Positions 12,181-27,041 are shown, counted from the stretch's first letter. The stretch is DNA of 64,000 bases from Xiphophorus maculatus (GCF_002775205.1 NC_036444.1:434001-498000); one strand, 5' to 3'. The notes: generated by a model from the letters alone, not told the origin. Program-made: numbers and translations.

Positions 12181-13318
12181 AGAAACACACTCAGCTCTCA
12201 GAAGTTGAAGGAGTTTTCCATTCAGAAAGGCATCAAATGGGTTCCTGGTAGTTTGTCAGGCCACTGTAGTTTGTCCATGTTGCTCCTCTGACGTTAATAA
12301 TCTGAGGGATTGAGGCCTGACCTTCAGGTTAATCCTGTCAGCTCCCTCCAGGCTGCTGCAGAGGAAATCCCCGCAGATCTGCACCGGCTGCACCGCTCTC
12401 TGGGTCTCTGTGCGTTCGGCATGCTCAGCCTCCCGTAGAGTCGCAGGTAAGACGGCCGCTGCATCAAAAACCGTCCGCAGTTCAATCCCAGAATTTAGTT
12501 CTCTTAGGGATGAAGCGTCGCTAAGAGCTGCTGAGGAAAGGCCTGGTTCTGATCTGGTTTGGTTCTGGTTCTGATTTGGATCTGGTTTGGTTCTGGTCCA
12601 GTTTGGCTCTGGTCCGGTTCTGGCATGGTTCTAGTCCAGTTTGCATTTTGTTCTGGTTTGGTTTGGTTCAGGTTTGGTTCTCGACCAGTTTGGTTCTGGT
12701 CCAGTTCTGGTTTGGTTCTGGTTCTGGTCCGGTCACCAATCATAAACAACTGGACGAAGTGACTTCCTGTCATTTCTCTGGTTCTGTTGGACCGGCTGAT
12801 CTGCTGAGTTAATAAGAGAGCTGGAGGGTCAGTGACCTCTGACCCCGACCTGAGGCAGTGGGACTGTCTCCCCCCTGTGGAGTTTCCTGGTAGTGCAGCT
12901 TTGGCGCCGCCTGCTGGCCGTTCTGATGTTTCTGCCCTACAAGTTAAAAATATGAAAATTGTCACGTCATTTTTCTGGATGTCTCGCTAAACATAAAAAC
13001 TACGTTCTTCATTCAAACCTTGAGAGCTCTGCTGCGCAGGTGAAGGGTGTACTTTAACTAGGACACTGCAAAGATCACTTTGTGTTCAGTTAGTGATCAT
13101 GGTGTTTGGTGGCATTGGGTCAATATTGATCTAAGATGATATTTAATGGCCAATAGGTCAAGGAAATATTAAAATGTTAAATAATACAAGGTTTTGCATA
13201 AATATAGAAGAATTCAGGTTAATAAAGTCATTAAGTCACCATGAAATTTATCAGTTTCTATTTTTAAATGTTGTTTTATCAGCCTGTGTAAAGATATTTA
13301 CTGTTTTGATGTCTACCT

Positions 13319-13381
13319 TTCATTCATTCATTCATTCATTCATTCATTCATTCATTCATTCATTCATTCATTCATTCATTC
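13319..13381. repeat. (ATTC)n microsatellite
   Basis: About 15 tandem CATT units in intergenic DNA. Confidence 0.95.
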
Positions 13382-14680
13382 ACACTATGCTCAGTACTAG
13401 AACCAGTACAGCCACCAGTAGAACCAGTAGCCCTGCTGATTGGTGCGTCTGTTGCAGGATGTTCTCCTGGGTGGTGAAGGTCGTTCCTCAGCCTGCTGAA
13501 GCTCCGGCTGCTGCTGTAAGACAACACTCACTGTGCAAAAGTTTTAAACCAGGCCTGGCTGTTTTTCTGGACTGGTTCTACTGGGGCCCAGTAGAACCAG
13601 TCTGTTCCCGGACTGGTTCTACTGCAGAAACAGTTCCGAGTTCTGGAATGATTTGGATGTTTTTCAGGGTTCCTGAAGGTCTCTTTTTAAATGTTTCTAG
13701 TTTTCTCTCCTCATGTCCGTGTCGTTTGATAGCTACGCTACGCTACGCTGGAGTTCGTACAGGAAGTAGATCGCCTCAGGCAGAAGGAGGAGTCCTTTAG
13801 ATTCCTGTCCAACAAATTTCACAGCAAACAATTTATGAAGCAGAAATGAAACAACACAAACTAGTAATGGTTTAAAAATGTTACGCTGTAATCAGTTACA
13901 CTCATTTTCATGTCATAAATATTTCATGAAGTAAAACAGAGAAATGATTCCCTGATTCTACCAGGAGATGAAGCGTCTGCCAGCAGAAACCGTCACGGTG
14001 GGAGTTGGCCAAATGCAGCGAGATTAAAACGTTTGTTTTGTGATTTCTTTAATGAAAAATATGAACAAACTTACAGAGTAAATAAAAAGGAACATGAACC
14101 ATGAATCTGGGAGACGATAGAGAGCTCACAGGAAGAACGACGGGAAGATCCTGCAGGGAGTGAATGGGAACGAGAGGCTTAAATACTGAGGAGGATGAAT
14201 GTGAACAAAAGACCTGAGCTGATGAGTTAACAGGTTACAGGTGTGAGGGGAGGAGCAGGAGGCAGACCTTGCAGTGACCTTGCAGTGACCTTGCAGTGAC
14301 CCTGGCTGCCCTGTGGTCAGGTCTGATCCACCTATTTGTGAAGGCAGGTGGCGCTGCTCCTAAAGTCAGTCACAGTTCCATCCATGAGGCTCGTTTGGTT
14401 CGATTACAGGAAACCACACAAGGACTTTCTGACTTCAAGAAAAATTATTTTATTAAATTATCCTAAAGAAATAAAATCTGAAAAGGGAATAACTGAAATG
14501 AAAAACCAAATTAGATTAACGCAAAACCCATAAATAACCAAAAACAAGCAAAAGCCAAAAGTAACTAAGACATTTAAACCAAACCGAACGTTTTTCTGAG
14601 GAGGGAGAAAGAAAATCCTCCTGTGTGCAGCAGGAAAAACATCTGCAGAAGGGAAGGGGAGAGACCGCCGGGAGCCGTAG

Positions 14681-14683
<3 letters not shown>

Positions 14684-14770
<87 letters not shown>
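14684..14770. repeat. (AGTT)n microsatellite just upstream of the cngb1 start
   Basis: About 21 tandem AGTT units, ending 13 bases before the proposed cngb1 ATG at 14783. If that ATG is right, the repeat lies in the 5'UTR or core promoter. Confidence 0.9.
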
Positions 14771-14771
<1 letters not shown>

Positions 14772-14782
14772 CTGGACTGAAG

Positions 14783-17700
14783 ATGAGTGAAGTTACAGTC
14801 TGTGTCTCTCTCTCGCTCTCTCTGCTCCTGGAGGAGTCGGTGAAGAAGAATGAAGGTGAGGTCGCTCCACCTGCTGATGTAAGCTGTTCCCTGATTGGTA
14901 GAGAGAGCAACATGTTTATCATTATTTGACGCTTTGCAGCCAAGAATGCTTCAGCAACGAGCCCTGAGGAAGCCTCAGAGGACGGGTAAAGTATTCCTGC
15001 ATGGCGTGAACTTCATGCACCTCAGAGGTTTGACCTCTGACCTGTGAGGAACTTCCTCTGCAGCCAGAGCAACGGGGGAGTGATGGGCTGGCTGTCCAAC
15101 GGCTTCGTCAGCGCGCTGCCGCAGCCGCCGGGGTCACCTCTGCTCAAGGGGTCCAACGTAGACTGCAGGGTCAGTACCAGAACCAGAACCTCTCCTGGTG
15201 CCTTCGCTGGTAAAACAGCCAGGAGTCCTGTCACCTGGACATGGAGAGGTTCTGACCCGATCAGAGGATCCAAACTGATTTCCATTTCTAAAAGCTGGAA
15301 TCAGCTCTGTCTGTTTAAACTCTTTAGATGTGATTCATTTCAGCAGATATTTTAACTTTATCACATGATTTGCTTTCTGTTTTCTTCTGCTGTCCAGCCA
15401 GGAGAGGATGGAGATCGGTACAAACTACTGATCATTTAAAGCTCAATAAACTCCTGATGGTTTAACAGGTTAAATTCACGGCTGTGTCTCTGTCAGGACC
15501 GGCGTGATGGGCTGGGTCGCTCAGGGTCTGACCAAGGTTCTGCCTCAGCCGGATGAGAAGTACCGAGAAGCGGCTGAGACCCAGAACGCCGCCGAGGAGC
15601 ACACCGAGGTGAGGCTCCGCCCCCAGCCGGGAGGACATGCTGGGTCTGGAGAACCGGTTCGGACCCAGACCTGGTTCGGTACCGCCAGACATTTACATCA
15701 AGATCAGTTGACTTCTCAAAGGCCTACAGATGTGTTTGAGTTTTGTTATTTTATGTCTTTTATCTCAATATCTGAAAAGCGTCAAGAAAAGAAAACTAGT
15801 TCTTGACTCATTTTTTCATGTTTTTCTTTTCAACATAAATAAATAATAAATTAGGTTCAAAACAATAAAAATAAACATTTAATCATGAATAAATATGAAT
15901 AAATTTAAATGTACATAATAAGATTAAAGTTATCAATTCCAAATTGAACAATTATTTAGGCTAATGAAGAGAAAAAAGTTATGGACTTATATAAGAGAAG
16001 AAGAAAAAAACGGCAGTTCATTTTTCAAAGCCAAATTCTCACCAAGCTAAAACGTAAACCAGCTAAATATTTAGCTCCAATAAATATTTAGTTTTTGAAA
16101 TATACTAAATGTTTAGCTCTGATCTGGCTAATTGTTTAGTTAGCTACGGAGCTAAACATGTAGATAAGTAGATCATGAAAATAAAAGCTGATTTTGATCA
16201 GTCCTGCTGCTTGATGTCTCTGTTTCCTTTAAAACGGTTCTTCCTCTGCTTTAAGCTGAAATGTGAGGAAAAGAAACGATGAGAAAGACATGAAGCGATT
16301 CGAAAGGAGATTATAAACTAGTGATGTGTCGGTCGCGAACGATCCGGCTCTAAGAGCCGGCTCTTTGAAGTGAACGATTGGAACCGGCTCCACAATGGGA
16401 GCCGTTTTAGGATCCTATTTGGGAGCCGTTTTTTTTCTACAGTATATCGCTGTCTCTCCGCCTCCCTGTCGTTGTGCTTGTGCTCTGCAAGTGCCAGAGC
16501 CGATAGTTTTTCCCCACATCGTTTTTTTTTTTGTCCTGCGGTGCCTCGCTGTCTCTCCCCTCCTTCTCCCTCTCCTTGCGCGTTTTGCTCCTCTGCCAGC
16601 TACAGCGGAGAGTTTTTTCCCTCGGTCGGTCCACTGCCCTCATGTCAAGCGTGTGCTCCACACATCTGACCAATCACACATAGTTTTAATTAATAATGTG
16701 GCGGGAAAACACTGAAAAAAAAGTTTATCTCCACTTTTTTTGTGGAAACGGCAGGCAACTGGCCAAGCTGTATAGCGTTCGTCGGCAGGTGTTTATGTAC
16801 AGACACTCACTCAGCGGTCAAGAAGCACAGAAAGAAGGGGAGTCAGTGTGAGAACTGAATAGGTGAAAATAAATGAGTGACATAAAACGGAGCAAGATTT
16901 GGACTCATTTTAATGCTACATCAAGCTCCAGGGCAGAGTGCAGACTGAGCAAAGTCAGCATTTCCTATCTGCAGGCTCGACAAACAACCTGCACAGGCAG
17001 ACATCACACTCATCGGTATTGCTATAGCATTATTATGCAGCATTTTTACTCATCGTAAGTGCTTAACAATGTCAATAATGAAACAAAATATTATAAAATT
17101 AGGTTTAAGCTATTAATTAATTAATTATGTCAAAAATATATATGGGGAGAAGTTTGGGAGCCGAAAGAGCCGGCTCTCCACAGTAAGAAGAGCCATTAGA
17201 GCCGCATCTCGAAAAGGAGCCGAAAATCCCATCACTATTATAAAGTTCGGAAGACACAGCTTTTATTTTGATAGTCCTCTTCCTGTTATCAGCATGTGAA
17301 TTTGCATGTTAGCTAAATATTTAGCTCAGAGCTAACTACAACAATATATCTGGCTTGCTAGCTAAATATTCAGCTTCATATTAAAATTAGCATAAAGTAA
17401 TTTCTTAGTTTGCTGAAATAAATCAAAACAATTTAATAACTTTATGTTCTAATGCTTGTTGTTGTTCCAGGTGTTCGAGGCAGCGACAATGCCAGGTAAG
17501 CTTTCTAAACCCCGCCTCTTCCTGTTCAGTCAAGCAGAAATGATGCCGTTCTTCCAGATGATCGGATGTTTTATAATCCAGATTATGACCCGCTTCCTCA
17601 CATCCCCGTGGTGGAGGTGGTGTCGGAGGAGGAAGTTTCTGAAGTGGAGAGTTTGGCTCCTCAGTTCCGTCCAAAGTGAGTACAGGTCACTACAGTCAGA

Positions 17701-20700
17701 GCCGGCCCAAGGCATCAGGAAACCAAGCTACTGCAGGCCAGTGGCCCCGCCCCCAAGTCTTACTTCACATTTGTGGTTGTGTTTATCAAGAATATTTATA
17801 CTTTTACGACATTTCAACATCAAATTTAAAAGAAATAAAAATCTCCAATTTGTAAAATTCTTCAGCATTTTACATGGTTTTGATCAATTTCCTGTGATAA
17901 TTAAACAGGTTTCTGGTTCCTGACTGCCGAGTTTTTTATTTATTTATATTTATATCTGAAATGATGTAAAGTGGGACATGCTGGAGCTCAGAGTGAGATC
18001 TGCTCTGTTAGTCCAGGTAAGGTCAGGCCGGCCTGATGCCGCCGAGCCGGTGGGTCCAGAGCTGACCCGATCAGAAGCGGTGGGTCTCCTGACCCCTGAC
18101 CTCTATCTGCAGCAGCAGGTGACAGATCTTCTTCTGTCCTGCAGGGTGGTGAACTGGATAAAGCAGATAGTCCCTCAGCCAGTGATTCTGCCCTCTGGTG
18201 GCGTACCTGTGGAAGCGCCACCAAAAGTCTCTCGCTCCTCTCTAGACAAAGGTAGAGCAGCTCCAGACGCTGCGCTGCGCTGCGGATGGTTTCCGCCCTT
18301 TAATGCGACGTTCTCTGTTTCTGCCTCCAGTGCTGTCGCCTCCGCCAGAGTCTCTCAGTGGGATTTCACTGGACACCGACAGCAGAGCTGGGTGGGTTTA
18401 TTTACCGCGGCAACGACTCAGCTTCCTGTAAACTCCTGGTGACCCCGCCCAAAAAAACACACAAGGCCTCGCTGACCTGCACTGACCTTGTAGCACGCCG
18501 GGAAGCGGTGCAGGAACAACATGGCTTCCCAACTGCAGAGTCTGATCTGTTGGCTCTGAAGCAACAAATAAACCAAACGCTGAAGAGAAAACCCACCTCA
18601 GATCCCAAAGACTTCTGGGAAATATTCTGAGTGACCTGATGGTGCCCCCCACCCCCTTGTTAATGCACCAGACTTTATTTTGATATTACTCCAAACAGAG
18701 AATATATTATGTCTTAAACTTCTCAATCTTATTTCTAGTTCAGTGAATCTTATTTCTATACTAATAATCTGTAACCAGATTATTAGTATAGCATAACCTG
18801 GCTATGCTAATAATCTGGCCAGTAGTCTCATTTTACAGAGCAGCTGCAGAAAACAGAGCATCGGTGAATGGAAGCAGCTGAAAGTCTCACTTCTGAACAT
18901 ATTTCTGAACAACATGTGACAGCTTAGAGTAAACATCTTTGTAAAGTCAGAACGGAAACATGAAGTGAGAACTCAGTGACTCCCGAAGCGTCGAGCGGAG
19001 GAGGAGTCAGCCGATCCAAACGTTTCATGACTTAATCCTGTCTGCTTCCAGAGTGGTGGACTGGTTCGTGTCCGGCCTGGGTCTGAAGATGCCGCAGCTC
19101 GTAATGCCGCCCAAAGACGAAGCTGAGGTTCTTCATCATCATCATCACCATCATCATCATTTCCTTCCTCACTCAGACCATTCAGACTCACTCTGTGTTT
19201 CTTTCCTAACGCTGCGCCAGGGAGCGACTGAAGTGCTGCAGAAAGGTGAGTCCAGGTCCACTGGGTCTGCTGTAGTCAGTCAGTAGATTAGGAGACAGGC
19301 GGTCAGTAGATTAGGAAACAGGTGGTCAGTAGTTTAGGAAACAGGCGGTCAGTAGTTTAGGAAACAGGCGGTCAGTAGTTTAGGAAACAGGCGGTCAGTA
19401 TATTCGGAAACAGGCGGTCAGTAGATTAGGAAACAGGCGGTCAGTAGTTTAGGAAACAGGCGGTCAGTATATTCGGAAACAGGCAGTCAGTAGTTTAGGA
19501 AACAGGCGGTCAGTATATTCGGAAACAGGTGGTCAGTAGTTTAGGAAACAGGCGGTCAGTAGTTTAGGAAACAGGCGGTCAGTAGATTAGGAAATTGTGG
19601 ACGGACTGAAGCCAGGCGTTTCCTCAGTGTTAGCGGGCCGAGTGACTTGGTTTTCCATGTGGGGTTTGTAAAGGTCCACTTCCTGTCTGGTTCTTCCTGT
19701 TCTTCTTCTTGAGTTTTAAAGGCGCTGTTTTGGTCGGACGGCCGGAGCCTAACTCAGTCCCTCTTCTCCTTCTGTTTCAGGGGGGAAGGCGCTGCGAGCC
19801 CCTTGAACAGCAGGAGGAGACGGCTGGGACGCTCCGACCAGCACATAGAACCAGCTCACATGCTGGCAGGGCGCTGCGCTCACTGGGATCCCACTGGGAT
19901 CTCACTGGGATCTCACTGGGAGCTCACTGGGAGCTCACTGGGATCTCACTGGGACCTCACTGGGATCCCACTGGGATCTCACTGGGAGCTCACTGGGATC
20001 TCACTGGGATCTCACTGGGAGCTCACTGGGACCTCACTGGGATCTCACTGGGATCTCACTGGGAGCTCACTGGGAGCTGCTCAGCCCAGACTATTGAGGC
20101 AGCTGTTTGACTCCTCTTTCTGTCTTCTAGTTGAAGATGGAACTGGAATACGTTTAGCATCAGATTTATTTTTGCTCGCAGTTGTTTGTATTTTAAATTT
20201 GCACATTTTCTGTCCAACAGAAAAATTTAGTAATTTACTGTTTTTCTGAAATTATTGTAGATTTCTTGAACACATATATTAGTTAATATGTGTCAACTTT
20301 GACACATCTTGAATTGTTGAACGGCAGCTACGATGTGTGATGAAGCAGAATGCATTTCTCTGTATTTGTACTTCATTTATTGTAGATAAATGCATTAAAG
20401 TTTGAACCTTAAGGCGTATTCCCGGAGAATCATTTGCGTTCAGAGATGTAAGAGTTAATGTCTTATGAAGTGGGATAGGCTGCACACTGGCGCAGTTGGT
20501 AACTCTGTTGCCTTGCATCAAGAAGGTCCTGGGTTCGATTCCCGGAGTCTGCATGTTCTCCCTGTGCGTGGTGGGTTTTGTCCGGTTCTCCGGTTTCCTC
20601 CCACAGTCCAGAAACATGACTGTGAAACATCCAGAAACATTATTCCCTGTGGGAATAATTAATCGAGATTCAAATGGTCAGAATTACAATATAGGATTTT

Positions 20701-23700
20701 TATGACAAAGTTCATGAGGAACTTTTTAAAATACCAACATCTCAAGACATTACTTACAAGTTTCTCCACACATTTATATACAGTTCCACTAAATACACAT
20801 GAATGTAGAGGAAGACTGGCATTGGTCCATTATTTTAGTGATTTGACCTTTGACCTGTGGACCGAACCAGTCCTGGTTTGAAAGATCCAGAAACGATGCA
20901 GCAGGCTCACCAGCACCGTAACGTTGGACCAGAACGAAAAAATCCCGTTCATAAATTCACTGGCTGGTTATAAATGACTTTTATTAACAAAATGAGTAAA
21001 AAGATTATCAGAAACTAAGAGCCAAATAGTTCAGCCTCAGTTACTGTTTACGTTCTTGACCAGTATAACTCTGTATGCATAGTTAGACAACTTTTCTCCA
21101 ACATGCAAGAATTTATCAACAAAACAATTCAGCCTTCAATTACAACGTATTATAGAAAATTCAGTTTTTACATGTTTTTGTTCTTCTATTTGCTTCGGTT
21201 TCTTCTACTGCTTCGGTCCAAACGCAAACAGAAAAACAAACTCACTAAGCTAATGACATTCAGCTAAACTCCTGAGTAAAAATGAAAGAATAATGAAAAC
21301 TAATAAAACTGGAAAAGATGAACAAATGAGAATAAAACAAACAACAAGAAAATGGTGACTGATGTTGAAGTTCAGTGTGAAAGTTGAGAAACCAGGTTCT
21401 GATCCCTGTGGGTCGCCTTGCTCCAGAGGTCAAAGGGTCACCTGGACAGGTCGGCAGGACAACACAGAGACAGACAGGACAAACACACACACACACACAT
21501 ATTTGACATGTTGACAATGCAAGGCAGAAATGTTTTCGAAAAGTAATATTTCATTAATTAACTTAGTGAATTAAAAACCAATAACCTTTTGATTGTGTCT
21601 CTGCAGCCTGGAGGAGATTAAAGCATCAACACTGTAACACGCTTCTAACCAGACACAAAGCCTAACGTTGACCTCTGACTCCTCCTCCTGCTGCAGCTTC
21701 CTCCAAACTGAAGCCCGACATGGTTCTGGAGGACATGGAGTCGGACAACGAGGGCCAGAACCGCCCTAAAGCTGCAGGATCCCAGGGTCCAGCGGGCGAC
21801 CCGGCCCAGCAGGAGAGGGGGAGGTCCGGCTCTGCGCAGGCTCTGGGGAGATGCGCCACCCAAGTGGCCCCGCAGGACCCGGCTTCAGACAGCGGGACAA
21901 AAACATCTCAGGAAGACGCAGAGACCCAGACGGGCCGCTGGACGCCGTTCATCGAAAGCATTAAGAAGGAGGCTGAAGGCGTGGCGCTGGCCTCCATGGA
22001 GGAACGGTGAGCCGGCGCTGGTTCAGGAGGATTCCTCTGCAGCACACAGCATCCCTGTAACCCAGTGTATCTGCTGCAGCCTGCTGCTGGAGCGCATGGA
22101 GATGGCCCGCCTGGCCGAAGAGGTGGCCCGGCAGACGGCAGAGATGGCGGTGAGGCAGATGGCCAGCGAGGGAACCTCCATCAAACTCTCCCTGGAGAGC
22201 CAGGAGCTGCTGGAGGAACCAGAGGAACCGGAGGAACCGGAGGAACCGGAGGCCGAGTGAGAACGTCTTCAGGATTTCATCTGGGACCAACATTATGAGG
22301 AACCTGACTGACTGTTTTAACCTGACTGACTGTTTTAACCTGACTGACTGTTTTATCCTGACTGACTGTTTTATCCTGACTGTTTTAACCTGACTGACTG
22401 TTTTAACCTAACTGACTGTTTTATCCTGACTGACTGTTTTATTCTGACTGTTTTAACCTAACTGACTGTTTTAACCTGACTGACTGTTTTAACCTGACTG
22501 ACTGTTTTATCCTGACTGTTTTAACCTAACTGACTGTTTTAACCTGACTGACTGTTTTATCCTGACTGTTTTAACCTGACTGACTGTTTTATCCTGACTG
22601 TTTTAACCTGACTGACTGTTTTAACCTGACTGACTGTTTTATCCTGACTGTTTTAACCTGACTGACTGTTTTAACCTAACTGACTGTTTTATCCTGACTG
22701 TTTTAACCTAACTGACTGTTTTAACCTAACTGACTGTTTTATCCTGACTGACTGTTTTATCCTGACTGTTTTAACCTAACTGACTGTTTTAACCTGACTG
22801 ACTGTTTTATCCTGACTGACTGTTTTATCCTGACTGACTGTTTTAACCTGACTGACTGTTTTATCCTGACTGTTTTAACCTAACTGACTGTTTTAACCTG
22901 ACTGACTGTTTTATCCTGACTGTTTTAACCTAACTGACTGTTTTAACCTAACTGACTGTTTTATCCTGACTGACTGTTTTATCCTGACTGTTTTAACCTA
23001 ACTGACTGTTTTATCCTGACTGACTGTTTTATCCTGACTGACTGTTTTATTCTGACTGACTGTTTTAACCTAACTGACTGTTTTAACCTGACTGACTGTT
23101 TTAACCTGACTGACTGTTTTAACCTAACTGACTGTTTTAACCTGACTGACTGTTTTAACCTGACTGTTTTAACCTAACTGACTGTTTTAACCTGACTGAC
23201 TGTTTTAACCTAACTGACTGTTTTAACCTGACTGACTGTTTTAACCTGACTGACTGTTTTAACCTGACTGACTGTTTTAACCTGACTGACTGTTTTAACC
23301 TAACTGACTGTTTTAACCTGACTGACTGTTTTAACCTGACTGTTTTAACCTAACTGACTGTTTTAACCTGACTGACTGTTTTAACCTAACTGACTGTTTT
23401 AACCTGACTGACTGTTTTAACCTAACTGACTGTTTTAACCTGACTGACTGTTTTAACCTGACTGACTGTTTTAACCTAACTGACTGTTTTAACCTGACTG
23501 ACTGTTTTAACCTGACTGTTTTAACCTAACTGACTGTTTTAACCTGACTGACTGTTTTAACCTAACTGACTGTTTTAACCTGACTGACTGTTTTAACCTG
23601 ACTGACTGTTTTATCCTGACTGACTGTTTTATTCTGACTGACTGTTTTAACCTGACTGACTGTTTTAACCTGACTGACTGTTTTAACCTGACTGACTGTT

Positions 23701-24893
23701 TTAACCTGACTGACTGTTTTATCCTGACTGACTGTTTTATCCTGACTGACTGTTTTATTCTGACTGACTGTTTTAACCTGACTGACTGTTTTAACCTAAC
23801 TGACTGTTTTAACCTGACTGACTGTTTTAACCTGACTGACTGTTTTATCCTGACTGACTGTTTTATTCTGACTGACTGTTTTAACCTAACTGACTGTTTT
23901 AACCTGACTGACTGTTTTATCCTGACTGACTGTTTTATCCTGACTGACTGTTTTATTCTGACTGACTGTTTTAACCTGACTGACTGTTTTATCCTGACTG
24001 ACTGTTTTATTCTGACTGACTGTTTTAACCTGACTGACTGTTTTATCCTGACTGACTGTTTTATTCTGACTGACTGTTTTAACCTGACTGACTGTTTTCT
24101 GCTGCCAGATTGCCAGCCGCACCAGAAGAAGTCATCAAGCTGCAGCCAGATGCAGAGTGAGTATCAGCTGGTTTATTAAACGTCTCCATGGTCTCTGCTC
24201 TCTGCAGCTGCTTGTTCTGCGTTTCCTGCATCCAGAGGCTCTGGGCTCCCGCTGGGAGGCGAGAACCGAGCTGAGGTTCTACATTCTACCCAGTCACTAT
24301 GTAATGCGGCGGCTCGACGCTACGAGCTTAGCTGCACTGTAAAACGTCCTCCATTGCAAAGAGAGAAGAGTTGACCGAACGTTAATGCAATATTTGGGGG
24401 CGTGGCCAACACAGACTGAACGGTTTTGCTCAGCCGCTGCTAAAACTAAAACTCTTTCTGTTCACTGATTGGCCTGCTATCGGAGAGAAACCAAGTGAAT
24501 GAAAGGAAGCCCAGACTGAGATTTCTTTTTGAGTGGAATTGCACAGAAAAGCGACGGCCAGGATAGGATCCTGAGATATCTTCTTCTGAACTTATATTTC
24601 ATCAAGCTAGTTCGTCCTCTGTCTCATTATTCTGGTAAAAAGTCGGTAGAAAATTGGAAACATTTAGTCAAACTTAAAGTCAGACACTTAGACTTTTTCT
24701 ACAGTCTATATAAATATCTAATGTCAACTTTAAATGCCTTTTTAAGAATATTTTGTTGTTCCAATCGGCTATTAACTGATTTAGCTAGTGGTTGGTCAAG
24801 GTTTTCTCATTTACAGATGATTTCAAAATAAAACCCATTTCTTTGTGATAATTTTTTATCTTAAAGTTTACCCAAATACTAGGACAAATGAAT

Positions 24894-24925
<32 letters not shown>

Positions 24926-27008
24926 CGCCACCGCTCTGAAGCAGATTTCTCAGGAGGTCTCCCAGCAGATTTTGAAATCCCGCGAGGTTTGCCTCAGCAG
25001 CGTCATCACACCTCGCCATAGCAACCACAGCTTCCCCTAGCAACCGTCCCCCTCGCCCGCCCTCCCCTCGGTTGCCCCGGTAACGGCCGCTCCTGCAGCT
25101 GCTGTCTGGTCAACAACAGCGAACCGAGCAGGTTCTGACCCGCTCCCCGGTCCAGTTGGTGATTCTGATGCTGGGGGACATTTTGAGGAGGGAATACTAA
25201 CAGCTCCGTCGGAGGAAGTGAGTACTGAGAACCGATGATTTCCCTCCAGGCTCTAAAACTGAAACTAATCAGAGATGAAATGAGCGGTTCTTCCAGCCGG
25301 AACAAACCTAAACGGTTCCGACTGATGCCATCGGAACCGGTGGTTTTCATTATCGACTAAATACGATAGAGAATAAAATATGAGTACAATCTGACTGATG
25401 AGAATAAGAACTGAAATAAGAAAGAAAAACATCGAGGTCAACATGTCAGATATTTCATTAAGTTAAACTAAAGTCTTTATGGCTTTTGTCCTGAAAATGT
25501 TTTGAGTTTCCTTATGATCGATTGAATATAAAATAGAATCAAAAAGTTTCAAATAATCAAAAATAAGATTATAATATTTTAGCTTAATTTTAATGCCACA
25601 ATATTGTTTATTAAGTATTTCCTTTAAGTCCCAAAACAGCAGAAAAAGATGTGAAATAGTTTCTGTATCTGTTCTACAAAAAATCGGTCCAATTTATTCC
25701 TACATTCTTTTATAAATGGGTTTGTTGGATACATTCAAGGAATTATTTTGAAGTGAACTTCCTGGATCTTGCAAATACTTGAGTTCACATCAAAGACCAG
25801 GTAACAATAATAGTTGAATAATTATGAATTCAATAATAATTGAATTCATAAAGTTATGAATTCAATAAAACTGACAAGTTAGAGTCAATAAGTCAATAAT
25901 AATGTGAATATTATTTGAAGTGGTGGAGGTGAGTTTGGACTCAGAAACTGTTCTGGATTCTCGGTTCAGACGTTGGAACATTAAAAATCTGTAAAGCTGC
26001 AGTTTGTAACTTTGATAAAAAATGTCTTTTACATATTATTTCAAACCGTTTGTTAAGAGACAGATGATCTGAACCAATCGATCTCCTCCCTGAGCTGCTG
26101 CCTGAAGAAATGAACCATTCAGATGCAGGAGGCGGGGCTTATTGCTGTCAATCATTCTCATGTACTCGCTGCTCAAAGTGTTAATGACAGAAAAAAGCTT
26201 ACCGTTACAGGAAAGCCATTTATCTACTGTGACTTTTGGTCATGCTAATTAGCCTTAGCATTCATGGGAAGAGCTGTGGGAAGGAGGGGAGGCATGTGGG
26301 AAGACAGGGTGATTGACAGCGCTTAGACCCGCCTCCCAGCTTTGATTGGTTGTTTCTAGCTAGCGCTGAGAGAAGGCAGAGATTATCTGTCTCAACATGG
26401 AGACAGTTTCAAGAAATATGGAAAAAATATTTCTCAAAAAAGTTACATCCTGCAGCTTTAAAGTTGGACATCTGCTATTTTATGAGAAAAGCTTCTAGTT
26501 TTCAAATTGTTTTGGATTCGATTAAACTTTTATATTTTCAGCTATAAAAACAAGATTTGGATTCGTTTTGTTCAAAACACTTTATCCAAGTTTCATAAAT
26601 TAAATAAAAGCAAAGTCGACTTTTCAGTAAAAACCTCTGGATAAACAAAGTTCTTATTATGAAATCTTGGTTATAAAAACATGAATAATGTTTTTAATAT
26701 TTTCAATTACAACAAAATTCTGTGTAATAGTTTTAACCTGATTAAAAATAAAAAGTCTGCATCAACCAGATTTCTGCATCATTCTTGAACTGCAGTTGGG
26801 GACTCAAACAAATCAGTCCAAGGACCACAAGGGGCCCCGGGCCGCACTTTGGACCCCCCTGTGTTCCAGTATGTCCAGCTGTTCACTGAAACCTCAGTCT
26901 GCGGTTCTGTTCTGCAGAAAGGATGGGTCCGGGCTGAACGACGAGCAGAAAGCCGAGGAACCGGCAGTCCAGGTAGCAGGTAGAGACGCAGCTGAAGAGC
27001 AGCAGGAG

Positions 27009-27041
<33 letters not shown>

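Larger units (their letters stand above)
8170..14782. other. Intergenic region between mmp15 and cngb1
   Basis: No supportable gene in 6.6 kb. The first kilobase is probably mmp15 3'UTR, with a short CCGGTACCA tandem just after the stop and AATAAA at about 9232 and 9308. Further on are a Tc1-like remnant (about 8550-8600), a hAT-type MITE (9510-9723), a degenerate SINE-like stretch (about 11945-12180), a GGTTCTG-rich low-complexity tract (12540-12745), an ATTC microsatellite (13319-13381), a short CCTTGCAGTGA tandem (about 14264-14300) and an AGTT microsatellite that ends just before cngb1. Open frames here have no recognisable protein features. Confidence 0.6.

Noticed and set aside
12504-12965. 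153-codon minus-strand frame rich in RTRTKPDQNQ
   Set aside because: It is translation of a GGTTCTG-type low-complexity tract, not a gene.
19791-19878. Possible extra cngb1 exon after TTCTGTTTCAG
   Set aside because: In the phase delivered by exon 11 it meets a stop within eight codons, while exon 12 joins exon 11 perfectly without it.
22300-24098. CRISPR-like array of short repeats
   Set aside because: The units are directly tandem with no unique spacers, and the context is a vertebrate intron; it is a minisatellite.
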